Part shown: positions 12,680-22,340 of the stretch, one piece after another
How positions within the stretch are numbered: the first letter of the stretch is position 1
Layout: each line of letters starts with the position of its first letter
Assembly (NCBI GenBank): GCA_028023455.1
Contig: JAQFVV010006220.1
Coordinates: 11,417,012-11,481,011, forward strand
Direction of reading: 5' to 3'
Source of the DNA: Epiperipatus broadwayi
Taxonomy: Eukaryota > Onychophora > Udeonychophora > Euonychophora > Peripatidae
Length of the DNA: 64,000 bases
Made by a program: the position numbers and the translations under genes
Notes under the pieces: generated by a model
Database searches by the model: none
Told to the model about the DNA's origin: nothing
What the model saw: only the letters and a program-made list of their open reading frames with translations

Positions 12680-13916
12680 TAGTCTATAGGTGGAACTCTT
12701 ACTGGAAAGTCATCCTCCTCACAGCTCGCACAGAATGGCTCAGAAAGGTTAGTTTTGCAGCAGTGAAAGGTGCCTTTTATATTTATTTGGCCCTTTAAAA
12801 GCCTTATTTTGCTGCTAATATACTCTTTCATTCACTAAATCTGTTTTAGTGTATTTTTAAAACAATTTCCCTATGTCTACTTTGTGCTTATCAGCATTTA
12901 ACTACCTCATTTCTCATCCTTTTTGGTGGGTGGTTCAACTGTTTCATGGACCATAAAGGGTTTTATTCCCTCTTAGACTCTTAAATATTTCTCCTACTCC
13001 AATTCCCTGTCACTCAGAACTTGTTTATAAAGTTTTTTTGTGTGTTGTTCCAGTTATTTAGGCCATTTTAACGATCTTTTTTTTCAGACCCCCCCCTCCT
13101 CTGGGGTAACTACCCGCCTAAAATTCCACTCAATTTTCTCATTACTCAACTAAAATTATTAATAACAAGTTTTCCAGTGGTTTTTTTTTTGCTTTTACAT
13201 CAATATATTTAATTTTTCCATTTCAAAATTGTTTTCTTCATTTTACTTTTCATTCTTTCAAATCGTTTAAAGATGGCCACTGCCCCTAGTGGAAAAAACG
13301 TGCAGAGTCCTAAACTACATGAACTAAAACCTTCAAAATTACCCAAATTTTATCCAAATCGAATTTCGAACAAAACTTGACTAAAAATGTCATCACCAAA
13401 GAACCTATTTCAAAGTCTCCATCTCCTTGCCCTCTGGACTTTCCTCCCTTTCAGGCTGCGGTTTGCTCTATCAAAGGTAAAAAGCAAGTCAAAAAGAGCG
13501 TGACCAATCATAACATCATTCCAAATACAACAGGGAAAACTAAAATTACTCATCTACAAAGGACAAAAATCAGCCTGTTGCATCTAAGCATAAATCAGAA
13601 ACCTCCTCATTCATCCCTGAAACCTCTAAAGACTTAACATATAGCAATTCCTTTAAAGTTAATGTCACATATGGATCCTCCTATTAGTCCACCAGGGCAA
13701 CCAAGCCTATCAACATTGCTCCTTACCAAAAACTCTTCTTTGCCTGGACTACACACCCTTTCCATATCTCCTTCCCATTTCATATGTATCCCCTTCCCCT
13801 TCACCATATTGTACTTGAATTTCATTTTGCCATGTAATCATCTCTTTGCAAACCTTTTTAACTATTGTGTATTGTGTCTTTTTGATGAATAAAAGTTTTC
13901 ATCACAGAGAAAAAAA
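12680..13916 (+). mobile_element. Retroposed transcript with poly(A) tail and 15-bp TSD
   Basis: Flanked by the same 15 bases, AAGATACAATGAATA, at 12,665-12,679 and 13,917-13,931. The right copy directly follows an A-rich tail, and an AATAAA polyadenylation signal (GATGAATAAAAG) sits at about 13,884. This is the signature of target-primed reverse transcription of a polyadenylated RNA in plus orientation. The body is less A+T-rich than its surroundings and Lys/Ser/Pro-rich in its longest frame, which could be ORF1 of a LINE, but the source is not identified. The 5' ~160 bp look different from the rest, so it may be chimeric or the insertion may be compound. Confidence 0.65.
13377..13637 (+). 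CDS. Hypothetical Lys/Ser/Pro-rich ORF in retroposed insert
   Basis: An 86-residue frame without recognised domain, rich in K, S, P and T (EPISKSPSPCPLDFPPF, KGKKQVKKS). The first in-frame residues derive from a non-ATG start, and a separate ATG with good context at 13,273 (MATAPSGKNVQSP) opens a frame that stops near 13,378, so a frameshift may separate two halves of one former protein. Disordered, basic and proline-rich character is compatible with a LINE ORF1 N-terminus, but this is inference. The function is unknown and the protein is probably not made. Confidence 0.3.
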   Translation: MTKNVITKEPISKSPSPCPLDFPPFQAAVCSIKGKKQVKKSVTNHNIIPNTTGKTKITHLQRTKISLLHLSINQKPPHSSLKPLKT

Positions 13917-13931
13917 AAGATACAATGAATA
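13917..13931. repeat. TSD, right copy of the retroposed insert
   Basis: AAGATACAATGAATA directly after the poly(A) tail, identical to 12,665-12,679. Confidence 0.7.
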
Positions 13932-14375
13932 GTTGATATATAACAAATTAGTTTCAGGAACTAATTAATTTGTTGCATTAGATTTCATTGTATAAAATTA
14001 TTAATATGAAATAGATCAATTATGATAATTTATGTCTATATCATTAAAACGAGTGATTTTCATTTAATTTAAATTTAGAATTGCATATTTCATGTTATTT
14101 ATTTTTGCAGTTGACTTATTTTAACAAATTATCCATTTAAAAAAATTTAGATAGAATGTAGCAAAATATAAAATAATTTTTTTTACTTATCAATCCTTTT
14201 CTTATCAAAATCTCTGTCATGTGTCAAGGCCTGATCGCTCTTCAGACCGTTGTTTAACATCTGATTGGCTATCTGAGAAACAACAGTAGGCCATGTGAAA
14301 GACTAGCAACCTTTCAATTTATTATAACATTTTGCGGGAGTTAGAAATTGATATCTAATAAAAATAGATTTTAAA
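13932..14375. other. Intergenic
   Basis: No gene recognised. The 14,215-14,320 part is less A+T-rich and holds a CTGATTGGCTA box (inverted CCAAT), but nothing else suggests a promoter. Confidence 0.4.
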
Positions 14376-14424
14376 AAAATTTCGGTTGTTTTCTCATCCC
14401 TGGTGTTCACCTTAAGATGTTGCT

Positions 14425-14628
14425 ATTTCTAGGTAAATTCCTAGAAATATAGTTTCACTGGCCTTCACCCAACAAAAGAGGAATTTTTCTACGCTATAAA
14501 CGCAGAAAAGTCCTCACGTTATGTGGAGGCAGTGACAGAAGACACTTCTTTCTATGATAAAACACAGAAAGAGTTCCCGACGGCTGCCGGTTATGGCTTT
14601 TTCTTCTATGCTAAAAGCAAAGAAAAAG
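14425..14628. repeat. Series of four hairpins inside element 1
   Basis: Perfect arms ATTTCTAGG / CCTAGAAAT at 14,425-14,448, then an imperfect long hairpin at 14,480-14,514 (GAGGA...TTTTCT / AGAAAAG...TCCTC), a third at 14,545-14,572 (CTTTCTATG / CACAGAAAG) and a fourth at 14,597-14,628 (CTTTTTCTTCTATGC / GCAAAGAAAAAG). The last three share the same arm theme and are spaced roughly 55-65 bp. Confidence 0.6.
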
Positions 14629-14959
14629 AAATGCCTTGATTGGCTGCCATAATAGTCGATTTTGTTCATCATTTTCTCGTAATGGTAGAATATCTATTTT
14701 CTCTGTAGTTTCGTCTGAGAGTGTGCGTATTTGAAGCAGTCATAGTTTTTTTAAATTTGATAAGACGTCTATTTTTTTTAATGTGTTGTAACTTACTTTA
14801 CTGTTGTAAGTTTAGTAATAATGTCCTGAAGATTCCATTATGAAGGGGTAACCCTCAAAAATTGCTTTTAAGGGTGTGAAGGGGGAAAAAAATTAAAGGA
14901 TCACGCGAAAAGTACCGTTTTCATGAGAATTCGTCCGTGACCAGTTACTTTTGCTATAT

Positions 14960-15440
14960 ATATACGCATAAACAAAAACAACCCACTGTCTAATTATTAG
15001 GAATTACTTGTCCGAAAAATAAAATTAGTCGGGTATTTTTTTTTTTATTACATTTATTATTTCAAAATAAGATTAGTTTTTATATCTACACACTAACAAA
15101 AACAACCCAGTTCCTGAGTAATTACTGTCTTTAAAAAAAAAAAAAGCAAATTCAACGGGGCTTGATTTTTTTCAATGGAGTCTTTGAATTACTGTTTGTT
15201 TGTTTTTATATATACACAAGATTTACCAAAAAAAAAAGAAACCCACTTTCTGATTAATTACTGTCAAAAGAAACGCAAATTAATCGGCTATCATTTTTAA
15301 ATTTAGTATTTCAATAACGGTACCATTTTTATATAGACAGACTTAACAAAAACAACCTACTTTGATTCATTACTGCCCCCCCCCCCCCCAAAAGAAAACG
15401 GAAATTAGTCAGGTATCATTTTTCAATTGAGTCTTTCAAT
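14960..15440. repeat. Tandem array, ~4 x ~125 bp, inside element 1
   Basis: The marker AACAAAAACAACCCA recurs at about 14,971 and 15,095, diverged at 15,225, and again at 15,345. Each is followed by a TAATTACTG-like block and an A-run or C-run of variable length, then AATT-AGTCGGGTATC-like sequence. Copies are diverged, so this array is older than the 168-bp array next to it. Confidence 0.7.
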
Positions 15441-15513
15441 GACGGTCCTTACTAATAGTAGTCGGGTATCAATTCTAAATTGTAGTATATAATACTTTTG
15501 ATAGATTTAGAAT

Positions 15514-16016
15514 TACGTCTTGCTTTTTTAATAAAATGATTGATTTACTCTTGACCAAAAATACCGTAACTTTAAAAAAAGACACACAAAGTCCAAAAAG
15601 AAAAAAATGAGAAAAAGCCCCGTAACTTTAAAGACACACACAAACTCAAAAACAATATAAGATTAATAAACATTGACTTATTATGTCTTGCTTTTGAATC
15701 AAATTATTGATTTACTCTTGCAAAAAAAAATACCGTAACTTTAAAAAGACACAACTAAAATCCAAAAAAAAAAATTAGAAAAAACCCCTAACTTTAAAGA
15801 CACACACACAAACTCAAAAACAAGATAAGATTAATAAACATTTACTTATTACGTCTTGCTTTTGAATAAAATTATTGATTTATTCTTGAAAAAAAAAAAG
15901 GCCGTAACTTTAAAAAGACACATGTAAAGTCAAAAAAAAAAATTAGAAAAACACCGTAACTTTAAAGACACACACAAACTCAAAAACAAGATAAGATTAA
16001 TAAACATTTACAAAAA
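15514..16016. repeat. Tandem array, 3 x ~168 bp, inside element 1
   Basis: Units begin TACGTCTTGCTTTT at about 15,514, 15,682 and 15,849 and each contains two CCGTAACTTTAAAGACACA-like sub-repeats and ends GATTAATAAACATT. The copies are very similar apart from A-run lengths. Confidence 0.85.
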
Positions 16017-16205
16017 TGAAAAAAACTTACATCATATAATAGTATTAGTTAGTAGAATAATTTATTACAAATCTAAGAAATCAGATCTTTTTAGATCAAA
16101 TCGATCATTTAGGTCCGGCCCGGAATCGTTATATGTATATGTTTTTGATTAGCATCAACGCCATCCTGTGGCGAACACCAAGGATGAGAAAACAACCAAA
16201 ATATC

Positions 16206-18103
16206 TTATTGAAATAAAAATATCAATAATCAGTACATTCATTAAAACAGACCTGTTTCATAACTGGTGCCAAATTCCAAGGTAAATTGCACAAGTTTAA
16301 AATGCATCATCCAAGTTTATCTATATGAATTAATGTGTTTATATATGTGTAAATATATAGACATATACACATGCATGACTATTCAAACAAATCCCAGATA
16401 ATTAAGTTTATCACAGGTTTATCACTAAAAATAATTATCACAAAATATAAACTGTCAGTGTTTTGAAATGGCAAATTCTTTAATAAGTCATACATTGCAT
16501 ATACTGCCAGAATATGACAATATAACATCTGCAAAATAAAAATCTGCGGAAATTTAACTTCCAATAATTAGTTCTCTTTAAAAATCGTGTCCTCCCCAAT
16601 GTGAAACCTAAAAATAAAAATGGTGAAAAAAAAAAAAAATTAAATACAATTGACATACAAACATATAAGTATATAAAAGTTTTTAATTACATATTCCTTA
16701 ATAAAATTACATATTTATTTATACAGTTATGTTGATAAATTGTAAATATAAATTAGCGATCAGGTTAATACACATGCGCTTTACAGATAACTATATGTAA
16801 ATAATACTAACATTCTCAAACACACGATAAAGTCTTTAGTGATTGTTTAATATTGTCACACTCTCATATCTAAACACTTAAGATTTGCCCATACTTAAAC
16901 GTTTGGGTCGAAAAGTTAAATGGATTCATTCTACCTTTTCTAAAGACTTTATCTTGTGTTTGAGTGTGTATATACAAAATAATCATTACACATCCAACTA
17001 ATTTAAAAGAAAATCAGTTGATTAAAAACAAAGTAAAAAGAAAAGCACTATTTTCAGTTTCTATATAGTTTCCCCTATCCATGATAAAAAGGATTTGTCA
17101 GATTCAAAAAAAATCATTTATCAAACAAAAAATTTGAAATGTTTGTTGACAAATAAAGACTAACTCTTATCATCAGAATAAAAAAAATCAATTTGAAGAG
17201 TTAGAAGCAAAGAAGTATTAAAAAAGAGACAAAAAAAGTATTTATAGAGAAGTAAAAAAATGGAAAAGGCGTTACACTGGGTATATGATTAAGTTTAAAG
17301 AAATTATGAAGAATAAATTAGGAACTCATTAACAATAGTTTGGAAAAAAAATAGAAAAATTTGTTAGATAATTTTAAAAAATTATGAACTTTTAAAGAAG
17401 AAATAAGAATCCATATTTAAGATAGTTTGGGTTGAGATGTGGATCCTACTTTTTTTGTTTAACTGAAGTCATCAGGCATAGTGTAGATGACTTTTTAATA
17501 AACAAAAACCTTTGTTAAAGATTCTGATATCACACACAAAAAAGGCATGACATTATATGGTCGCATTTCAACCAAGTCTAGACTAGTCATTTGCTGACAG
17601 TTTTATGTTTAAAGTTTTTGAGCTAAGCATTTTTCCTTACTAGATCGTCTTCCTAAAACCAACACTAATTTTATATTTCAAATTAAAAATAGCTATATAC
17701 AAAGATCAAAAGTAGCTGGCCAGATAGATGGGTTTGGCTACAGGCTAGTTACTTGAAAAAGTATATTTAGTCATGTAGCCCCAAACACTATTCCAAACTT
17801 GATATTAGGTCATGGATATAGTAGGTTTCAATTACTCCCTAATGAGCTTTTAATTCTGAAAGTATCTTAATCTATATATAGCTTAATCCAAAGTTACAAA
17901 AAATTTTATAACTTAAAACTTTAGTCTTTCTTTATATACATGATTTATATTCTGACAATTAATTATAGAAAAAATTTACAACAGATCAATGAGCAAAAAT
18001 AGTGAAGTTTTCTTTTTTAAATCAAATAATTATGTAAACTAGCAGGTATAAAAAAGAGGGGGAAAGCTTCAAATATATATAAATTTCCCCCTATCAAGTT
18101 GTT
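16206..18103. other. Intergenic A+T-rich DNA
   Basis: No gene recognised. It contains TA-rich simple sequence near 16,330-16,375 and a ~160-bp foldback (listed separately). Minus-strand frame 16,379-16,564 is just open A+T-rich DNA. Confidence 0.5.
16811..16969. repeat. Foldback (MITE-like) repeat, ~159 bp
   Basis: Left arm CATTCTCAAACACACGATAA then AGTCTTTAG (16,811-16,839) pairs with CTAAAGACTTTATCTTGTGT then TTGAGTGTG (16,940-16,969), about 29 bp with three mismatches. The centre is unpaired. No unambiguous TSD was identified. Confidence 0.65.
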
Positions 18104-18118
18104 TACGATAATAATTTA
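18104..18118. repeat. TSD of L1/Tx1-like LINE, 3' side
   Basis: TACGATAATAATTTA, identical to 20,025-20,039. Confidence 0.85.
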
Positions 18119-18351
18119 CTTTCAAAATATATTTTATTCATTTATAGAGCAAGGTACATAATTGTGTATACAGGCAATAGTTAGAGCTGCTGTTAACAAG
18201 CATTGTCTGCAATGGGTCTACAGGGATACAGTTCAAATAGGATGGTTAGGAAGTAGGTCATCCCCTCCCTGTCATCACAGCAATAGGAGGAGAATCGGTC
18301 CTGATAAGGCAAGAGGCATCGTCCATAGAATGAAACGGAATGTCTCGAAAC

Positions 18352-18973
18352 TTATATTTTTAGTTGATCCCAGATCTGAGTCACCAACTGTTCTGGGCAA
18401 GTCCTCTTGTCAATCTCCCTAGCCTTCTGTATGAAATTTATAAGGAGGTCCTTGGGATTGTGGTCAATCCCACTTTCAAACAATACTTTGCAACATATAG
18501 TCCAAATTCCGAAGTTGACAAATGAAGCCAGCCGAATTTTGGCAAAAAGTCCCTTTTCAAAGGCCAGAGGAATCAATGCATAAGCCAGGTCAAATACAGA
18601 CATTTTCCTCAGAACCATGGCTCGGAGATGAGTCCACGAATCACAATGGAACAGAATTGGTCCATGGTCTCTTCCTGCTCCCTCACATTGGGCACAAGGT
18701 ATCAATGTTATAGCTTCTATGATGGAATAAAAAGGACCCTGTGGGAAGGACCTTAAGGTTGACCTTGCGCAGGAAGTCCACATACTTGGGCTCAAGTCTG
18801 AGGAATTGTGTCCATTTGGCAAGTCTGGTGATAGAAATTGAGAGCAAGATGGGGGTACATGTTTTCTCCTCAAACATTAGTCGTATGTGTCCCAGTAAGT
18901 AAGTTTTGACTGGAATAGGGAGCTGGAGATCTTGATCCATGACAGGACATCCATCACCTGTTGTTGGATCCAA
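18352..18973 (-). pseudogene. LINE ORF2 C-terminal part with zinc motif
   Basis: Two overlapping minus-strand frames. The upstream one (18,683-18,973) reads DLQLPIPVKTYLLGHIRLMF... and the downstream one (18,352-18,873) carries IPCAQCEGAGRDHGPILFHC. This is a C-x2-C-x7-H-x5-C arrangement as found after RT in L1/Tx1-type LINEs (C-P-x-C ... H-x-F-x-x-C). A frame change near 18,720 joins the two in the ancestral protein. The remaining part to 18,352 (IWTICCKVLFESGIDHNPKDLLINFI) has the usual aromatic-rich end. It is inactive because it is split. Confidence 0.65.
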
Positions 18974-18980
18974 AGTCTCC

Positions 18981-19385
18981 TCAGTCTGGGTGGGGTCTAT
19001 CGGTAGGTTCGACCCTTTCTATGCGAACCGGGCACTCAATGTCAGAATGAGAATTCAATAGCCTAACCAGAATATTGTATGTCCTTTGAATTTGGAAGAC
19101 CTTAATGGCATGTAAGGCCAGTCCATTCAGGGGTTTAGGCTTCTGTAAAATGTTTAAGCTGATGACCGGAGCCCCCTTTCCCCAGCATAGCTTCCTACAA
19201 AGCATCTCGATCCTTTTAATGAAGGCGCTGGTGGGTGAAAAGCCAGCCAGATAGTATGTGATTTTGGGAAGTACTACCGAATTCAGTAGTGCGACCTTGC
19301 CCAAAAGGGAAAGGTAAATTTTGGATAGTGAGTTAACTGTTTTCTCGATTTTGGTGAATAGCTTCTTCTCCATGTCTCTCCTCAT
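18981..19385 (-). pseudogene. LINE ORF2 fragment, post-RT thumb region
   Basis: A 134-codon minus-strand frame reading KIYLSLLGKVALLNSVVLPKITYY then FIKRIEMLCRKLCWGKGAPVISL and KPLNGLALHAIKVF. This is the conserved region after the RT domain in L1/Tx1-type LINEs (L-S-x-x-G-K-x-x-L-x-x-x-V-L-P-K-x-x-Y, then F-x-W-x-G, then G-G-L-x-L). It lies just downstream of the RT piece at 19,502-19,984 in the same element; the ~115 bp between them carry a frame break and a G8 tract near 19,392. Confidence 0.7.
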
Positions 19386-19501
19386 GACTGAGGGGGGGGA
19401 GTAAGATGGAATCCCAGAAGCCCTGGGGGGCTGCTTTGAATCTGCCTGGGATTTGCTTCCCTGTCAGGATGGACCACATTGCCGATTTGCCTTCGTTGAT
19501 C

Positions 19502-19984
19502 TCAAGACCAAATTCGCGAGCAAACTGGTTGGTCTAGGAGCTCTTCAAGTCTTGCGAGTTCCCTGCCAGAGGAGAGAAACACCACCATGTCGTGCATATA
19601 GGTAATGTGGCGTATGCATTCTCCAAGCACAGGAATGACTATCCCTGGGAGGGCAGCCTCGATGCTTAGAAGCAGGGGGTTCACATAGTTTGTGAAGAGA
19701 AGGATGCTCAGTGGTGAGCCCTGCAGGATGGAAACACAGGGCCTAAATCCTGGAGATACTCGGCCATCCAATGAGAAAAAAACCTCCCGATTTTGTAGGA
19801 GGTTCTCTATAATCTGAAGGTATGCCTTGGGCACTTTGAGCCTCTCCAGTACCCCAAGCAGTATGTCATTTCTGACACAGTCAAAAGCTCTAGCAAAGTC
19901 AAGCTGAACCATGACTGGCTGGGATTTCCTTCTGCGTACATGGTCAACGATGAGGCGAAATCGGCTGACAGCTTCGGCAGTCAA
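19502..19984 (-). pseudogene. LINE reverse transcriptase domain, damaged
   Basis: A 160-codon minus-strand frame covering RT motifs A to C: VQLDFARAFDCV (motif A, with catalytic Asp), ILQGSPLSILLFTNYVNPLLL (motif B, Q-G-S-P-L-S), and ITYMHDMVVFLSS (motif C). Motif C should read Y-A-D-D; here it is Y-M-H-D, so one catalytic Asp is His and the enzyme would be dead even if expressed. The N-terminal RT fingers are missing because the element is 5'-truncated at 20,024. Motifs B and C and the downstream zinc region point to the L1/Tx1 group; I could not test this by phylogeny. Confidence 0.75.
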
Positions 19985-20024
19985 GCAACCTTTCTTTGCA
20001 AAATTGATAAGGAGAGAGGTATTC

Positions 20025-20039
20025 TACGATAATAATTTA
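20025..20039. repeat. TSD of L1/Tx1-like LINE, 5' side
   Basis: TACGATAATAATTTA, identical to 18,104-18,118. Confidence 0.85.
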
Positions 20040-20392
20040 TGCTAAGCACAAAAGAAATATCACTGATCGAATTTTGTTAAATAAATAGGATTTAGTAAAG
20101 TTTAAAAAAAAAAACTTCATTAAAGATAGTAATCCATTCTATCACTCTATTTTATAATGACCTACATAAGCATGAATAATCAAATGAATAATCTTGCTAT
20201 TAGATCCTTAAAATGGTTTTTGTCTATTGATTTTCATCAGTAATGAGAATTAGACTGTATATTGCCAATAAACTTTAAGGCTTTTATATTATTTAAATGA
20301 TGTAATTGTTTTTTACAAATAATACTTCAGGAAATGCTGCAAGAATTATCAGATGAAAATAGGAAAGTAGGACTAAAGGTAAATGCTAAAAC

Positions 20393-20400
20393 GTCTAAAG
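20393..20400. repeat. TSD of hAT element, left
   Basis: GTCTAAAG, identical to 21,175-21,182. Confidence 0.9.
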
Positions 20401-21174
20401 CAGTGGTCTTCAAGGACAGGCGCCGGGGCCTCAAAAGTTTTCTGCAGGTCTGCGCTAGACTGGCAGGAAAGTTTGTAATAACAAAATAATAAAAGTTTAA
20501 ACTTTTAATTAATATAAATAATTTTTATTTATTTTTTCATCTCATTTTTACCCAATTAAAAAAAAAGAAACAGAACGAAAACAAAATCTAATCAATTATA
20601 CATAAATTAATTTGTTTTTCTAGTTATAACAGATGTTTACAGGGGGGGGGGTAGAATTAAATTTTTTATTTTTCTAAAAAAATTCAAATTAAAAAGTTTT
20701 TTATTATACAAACTCCATATATATATAACTTCATCTTGTATATTTAACATTAAATACAGATATTACATTTGTCATAATCATTGTCATGTAATTACACTAG
20801 CTGTGATATTTCCCAACATTCAGATGAATAAGATTTTATTCTTGCATGTTTTAACAATGAAATAAGAAATGCAGGCACATTAAAGAGAACGATTGTTATT
20901 GTACTGTTTTCAGTAGCAGTATGACTGCGCAACTTGAGAAAGAGGGTTCAGCTTGTGAAGGTAAGCAAAACCATTACTATACACAGTAACTAGTGTATTG
21001 TTTTGATCAGTTATAACAATTATGCTCATTTAAGGCTAAGCAGTTTATATCTTTAAGAAAATTTATCTATAGACTTCTGCCGGTCTGCGAAACCTTACTC
21101 TTATTTTTTCTGGTCCGCGAAACCTTATGCTTATTTTTGCCAGTCCGCAGGTCTGAAAAGGTTGAAGACCACTG
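20401..21174. mobile_element. hAT-type non-autonomous transposon (774 bp)
   Basis: Perfect 13-bp terminal inverted repeats, CAGTGGTCTTCAA at 20,401-20,413 and TTGAAGACCACTG at 21,162-21,174, flanked by perfect 8-bp copies of GTCTAAAG. The CAG-start termini and 8-bp TSD are the hAT hallmark. The inside is A+T-rich and non-coding, with a G10 tract near 20,641 and near the right end two to three ~34-bp repeats of a GGTCYGCGAAACCTTA type. It depends on a transposase supplied in trans. It inserted into LINE copy D, so it is younger than that LINE. Confidence 0.93.
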
Positions 21175-21182
21175 GTCTAAAG
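21175..21182. repeat. TSD of hAT element, right
   Basis: GTCTAAAG, identical to 20,393-20,400. Confidence 0.9.
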
Positions 21183-21342
21183 TAATGTTTAATAGATTCT
21201 CTCAAAAGATGAAAAATAAAGATTGACAATAATGAATTAGAAGTACTAATACAGATGGAAACATAATAGATGAAATTAATCATAGAATTATACTTGAATG
21301 GAATGCTTTTGGTAGAAATATTTTTTAAAAAAGCCCATATAT

Positions 21343-21543
21343 TTGAAAAGAAAGGTTTTTAATAAATGTGTCTTGCTAGGTCTTATGTATAAATTTGGAA
21401 CTTGGATTCTTAACAAAGGAGAAATACAGAGACTTCAGATTACTCAACAAAGTATAGAGAAATATATGTTAGGAGTAACAAGAAGAGCTCTAAAACTAAA
21501 TTTCATGGAGATTGTAAAACACCTAGAAAGAGACCACATGTGA
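21343..21543 (+). pseudogene. LINE copy D, C-terminal region
   Basis: A 66-codon frame: KRKVFNKCVLLGLMYKFGTW matches the conserved x-x-x-V-F-x-x-C-V-L-P-x-L-x-Y-G-x-E-T-W of RTE-like LINEs, and LQITQQSIEKYMLGVTRRALK matches L-x-x-T-Q-R-S-M-E-R-x-M-L-G-V-T-x-R-D. The corresponding sequence, more decayed, is found in copy A near 1,730-1,800 and in copy C near 8,680-8,760. The stop comes where the others continue, near the VKHLERDHM segment shared with copy A. Confidence 0.7.
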
Positions 21544-21749
21544 AATGAATAGCTGAAATAAGGAAGTGTGCTAGAATGATATGAAGAAGATAGGTTAGAG
21601 TTATAAGGAAGTGCATAAAACTTGGAGAATTTCACCCTGCAATGGAATGATAATAGTTGGAACTGTTGATGATACTATTCAAGCTAATGATAAGCAAGTT
21701 TCAATATCTAAAGTTTTGAACTGACATCAACTAATTTACATACCTATGA

Positions 21750-21900
21750 AAGCACAGAGGAAAAACTCTCCATACAGTAAAGCCACTCAATGCAAATCAG
21801 AGTAACCAATGGATGCAAGGTTTCTGTATAAAATCTCTATTTAGTGCCTACTCATCCAACACCCCCTGACTAGTTTCTAGCTTATGGCTTTCATCAGTGA
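21750..21900. repeat. Diverged half copy of the foldback family at 22.34 kb
   Basis: AACTCTCCATACAGTA, CAATGGATGCAAGGTTT and AAAATCTCTA follow in the same order as in the left arm at 22,341-22,440, and the TAGCTTATGGCTTTC centre is shared. The right arm is absent or replaced. Confidence 0.7.
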
Positions 21901-22020
21901 GGAGCTTTGGATCTGAGAGCACTGCACCCAGATCTTAGGTTGCAACTCTCCAGCAGTCACTTTTTAACTTTTTAGTTAACTATAAAGCTTTTGAATTCAA
22001 AATGAAAACGCAATGTTTCC

Positions 22021-22298
22021 AATTCAAGCTCATTTGCTTATATAATCATAAAGATCTGAATTCAGTTCAGTATCTACATATTTTGGTGTCTTTGGTTCTT
22101 TAATGATTAGTCACCATAATTCTATTGGACAGGATTGGTATTAAAGAACTAGACATCACAATTCAAGCTCATTTGCTTATATAATCATAAAGATCTGAAT
22201 TCAGTTCAGTATCTACATATTTTGGTGTCTTTGGTTCTTTAATGATTAGTCGCCATAATTCTATTGGACAGGATTGGTATTAAAGAACTAGACATCAC
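22021..22298. repeat. Tandem duplication, 2 x 139 bp
   Basis: The segment AATTCAAGCTCATTTGCTTA... to ...GAACTAGACATCAC occurs at 22,021-22,159 and 22,160-22,298. One substitution was seen (TAGTCACCAT versus TAGTCGCCAT). Confidence 0.93.
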
Positions 22299-22340
22299 AA
22301 TTTCACCATTGTTTATGCTTACACAAGCTCTTAACACAAA

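Larger units (their letters stand above)
14384..16197. mobile_element. Non-autonomous DNA-transposon-like element, GGTTGT termini (element 1)
   Basis: Inverted ends: GGTTGTTTTCTCATCC continuing to GGTGTTCACC at 14,384-14,411, and its near-perfect reverse complement at 16,170-16,197. The flanking 8-mers AAAATTTC (14,376-14,383) and AAAATATC (16,198-16,205) match at 7 of 8 positions. Inside: four hairpins (14,425-14,628), an array of ~125-bp repeats (14,960-15,440) and three ~168-bp repeats (15,514-16,016). There is no transposase frame, so it would need an enzyme in trans. Its termini and TSD length match the element at 28,204-29,327. Merlin-type transposases, relics of which are in this window, make 8-9-bp TSDs and are the best guess for the helper. 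Confidence 0.7.
18119..20024 (-). mobile_element. 5'-truncated L1/Tx1-like LINE insertion
   Basis: A block of clearly higher G+C than its surroundings, bounded by perfect 15-bp copies of TACGATAATAATTTA (18,104-18,118 and 20,025-20,039). Read on the minus strand it starts inside the reverse transcriptase at 20,024, runs through the RT thumb and the C-terminal region with a Cys/His zinc motif, and ends at 18,119 after an AATGAATAAAATA-like A+T-rich tail. Loss of the 5' part plus a TSD is the normal outcome of target-primed reverse transcription. The coding region is broken by at least three frame changes. The insertion is old enough for coding decay, yet the TSD is intact. Confidence 0.85.
20310..21690 (+). 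pseudogene. RTE-like LINE relic, copy D, split by a hAT insertion
   Basis: The LINE reads LQELSDENRKVGLKVNAKTSK up to 20,400, is interrupted by the element at 20,401-21,174, and resumes with VMFNRFSQK...NKIDNNELE at about 21,183. G-L-x-V-N-x-x-K-T is the conserved segment after the RT catalytic motif in RTE-like LINEs. The 3' coding part follows at 21,343-21,543. The relic ends near 21,690 after a GATGATAC stretch. Several stops and one lost frame are present. Confidence 0.75.

Noticed and set aside
18162-18422. Plus-strand frames at 18,162-18,422 and 18,522-18,713
   Set aside because: They lie opposite the minus-strand LINE coding sequence and have no similarity of their own.
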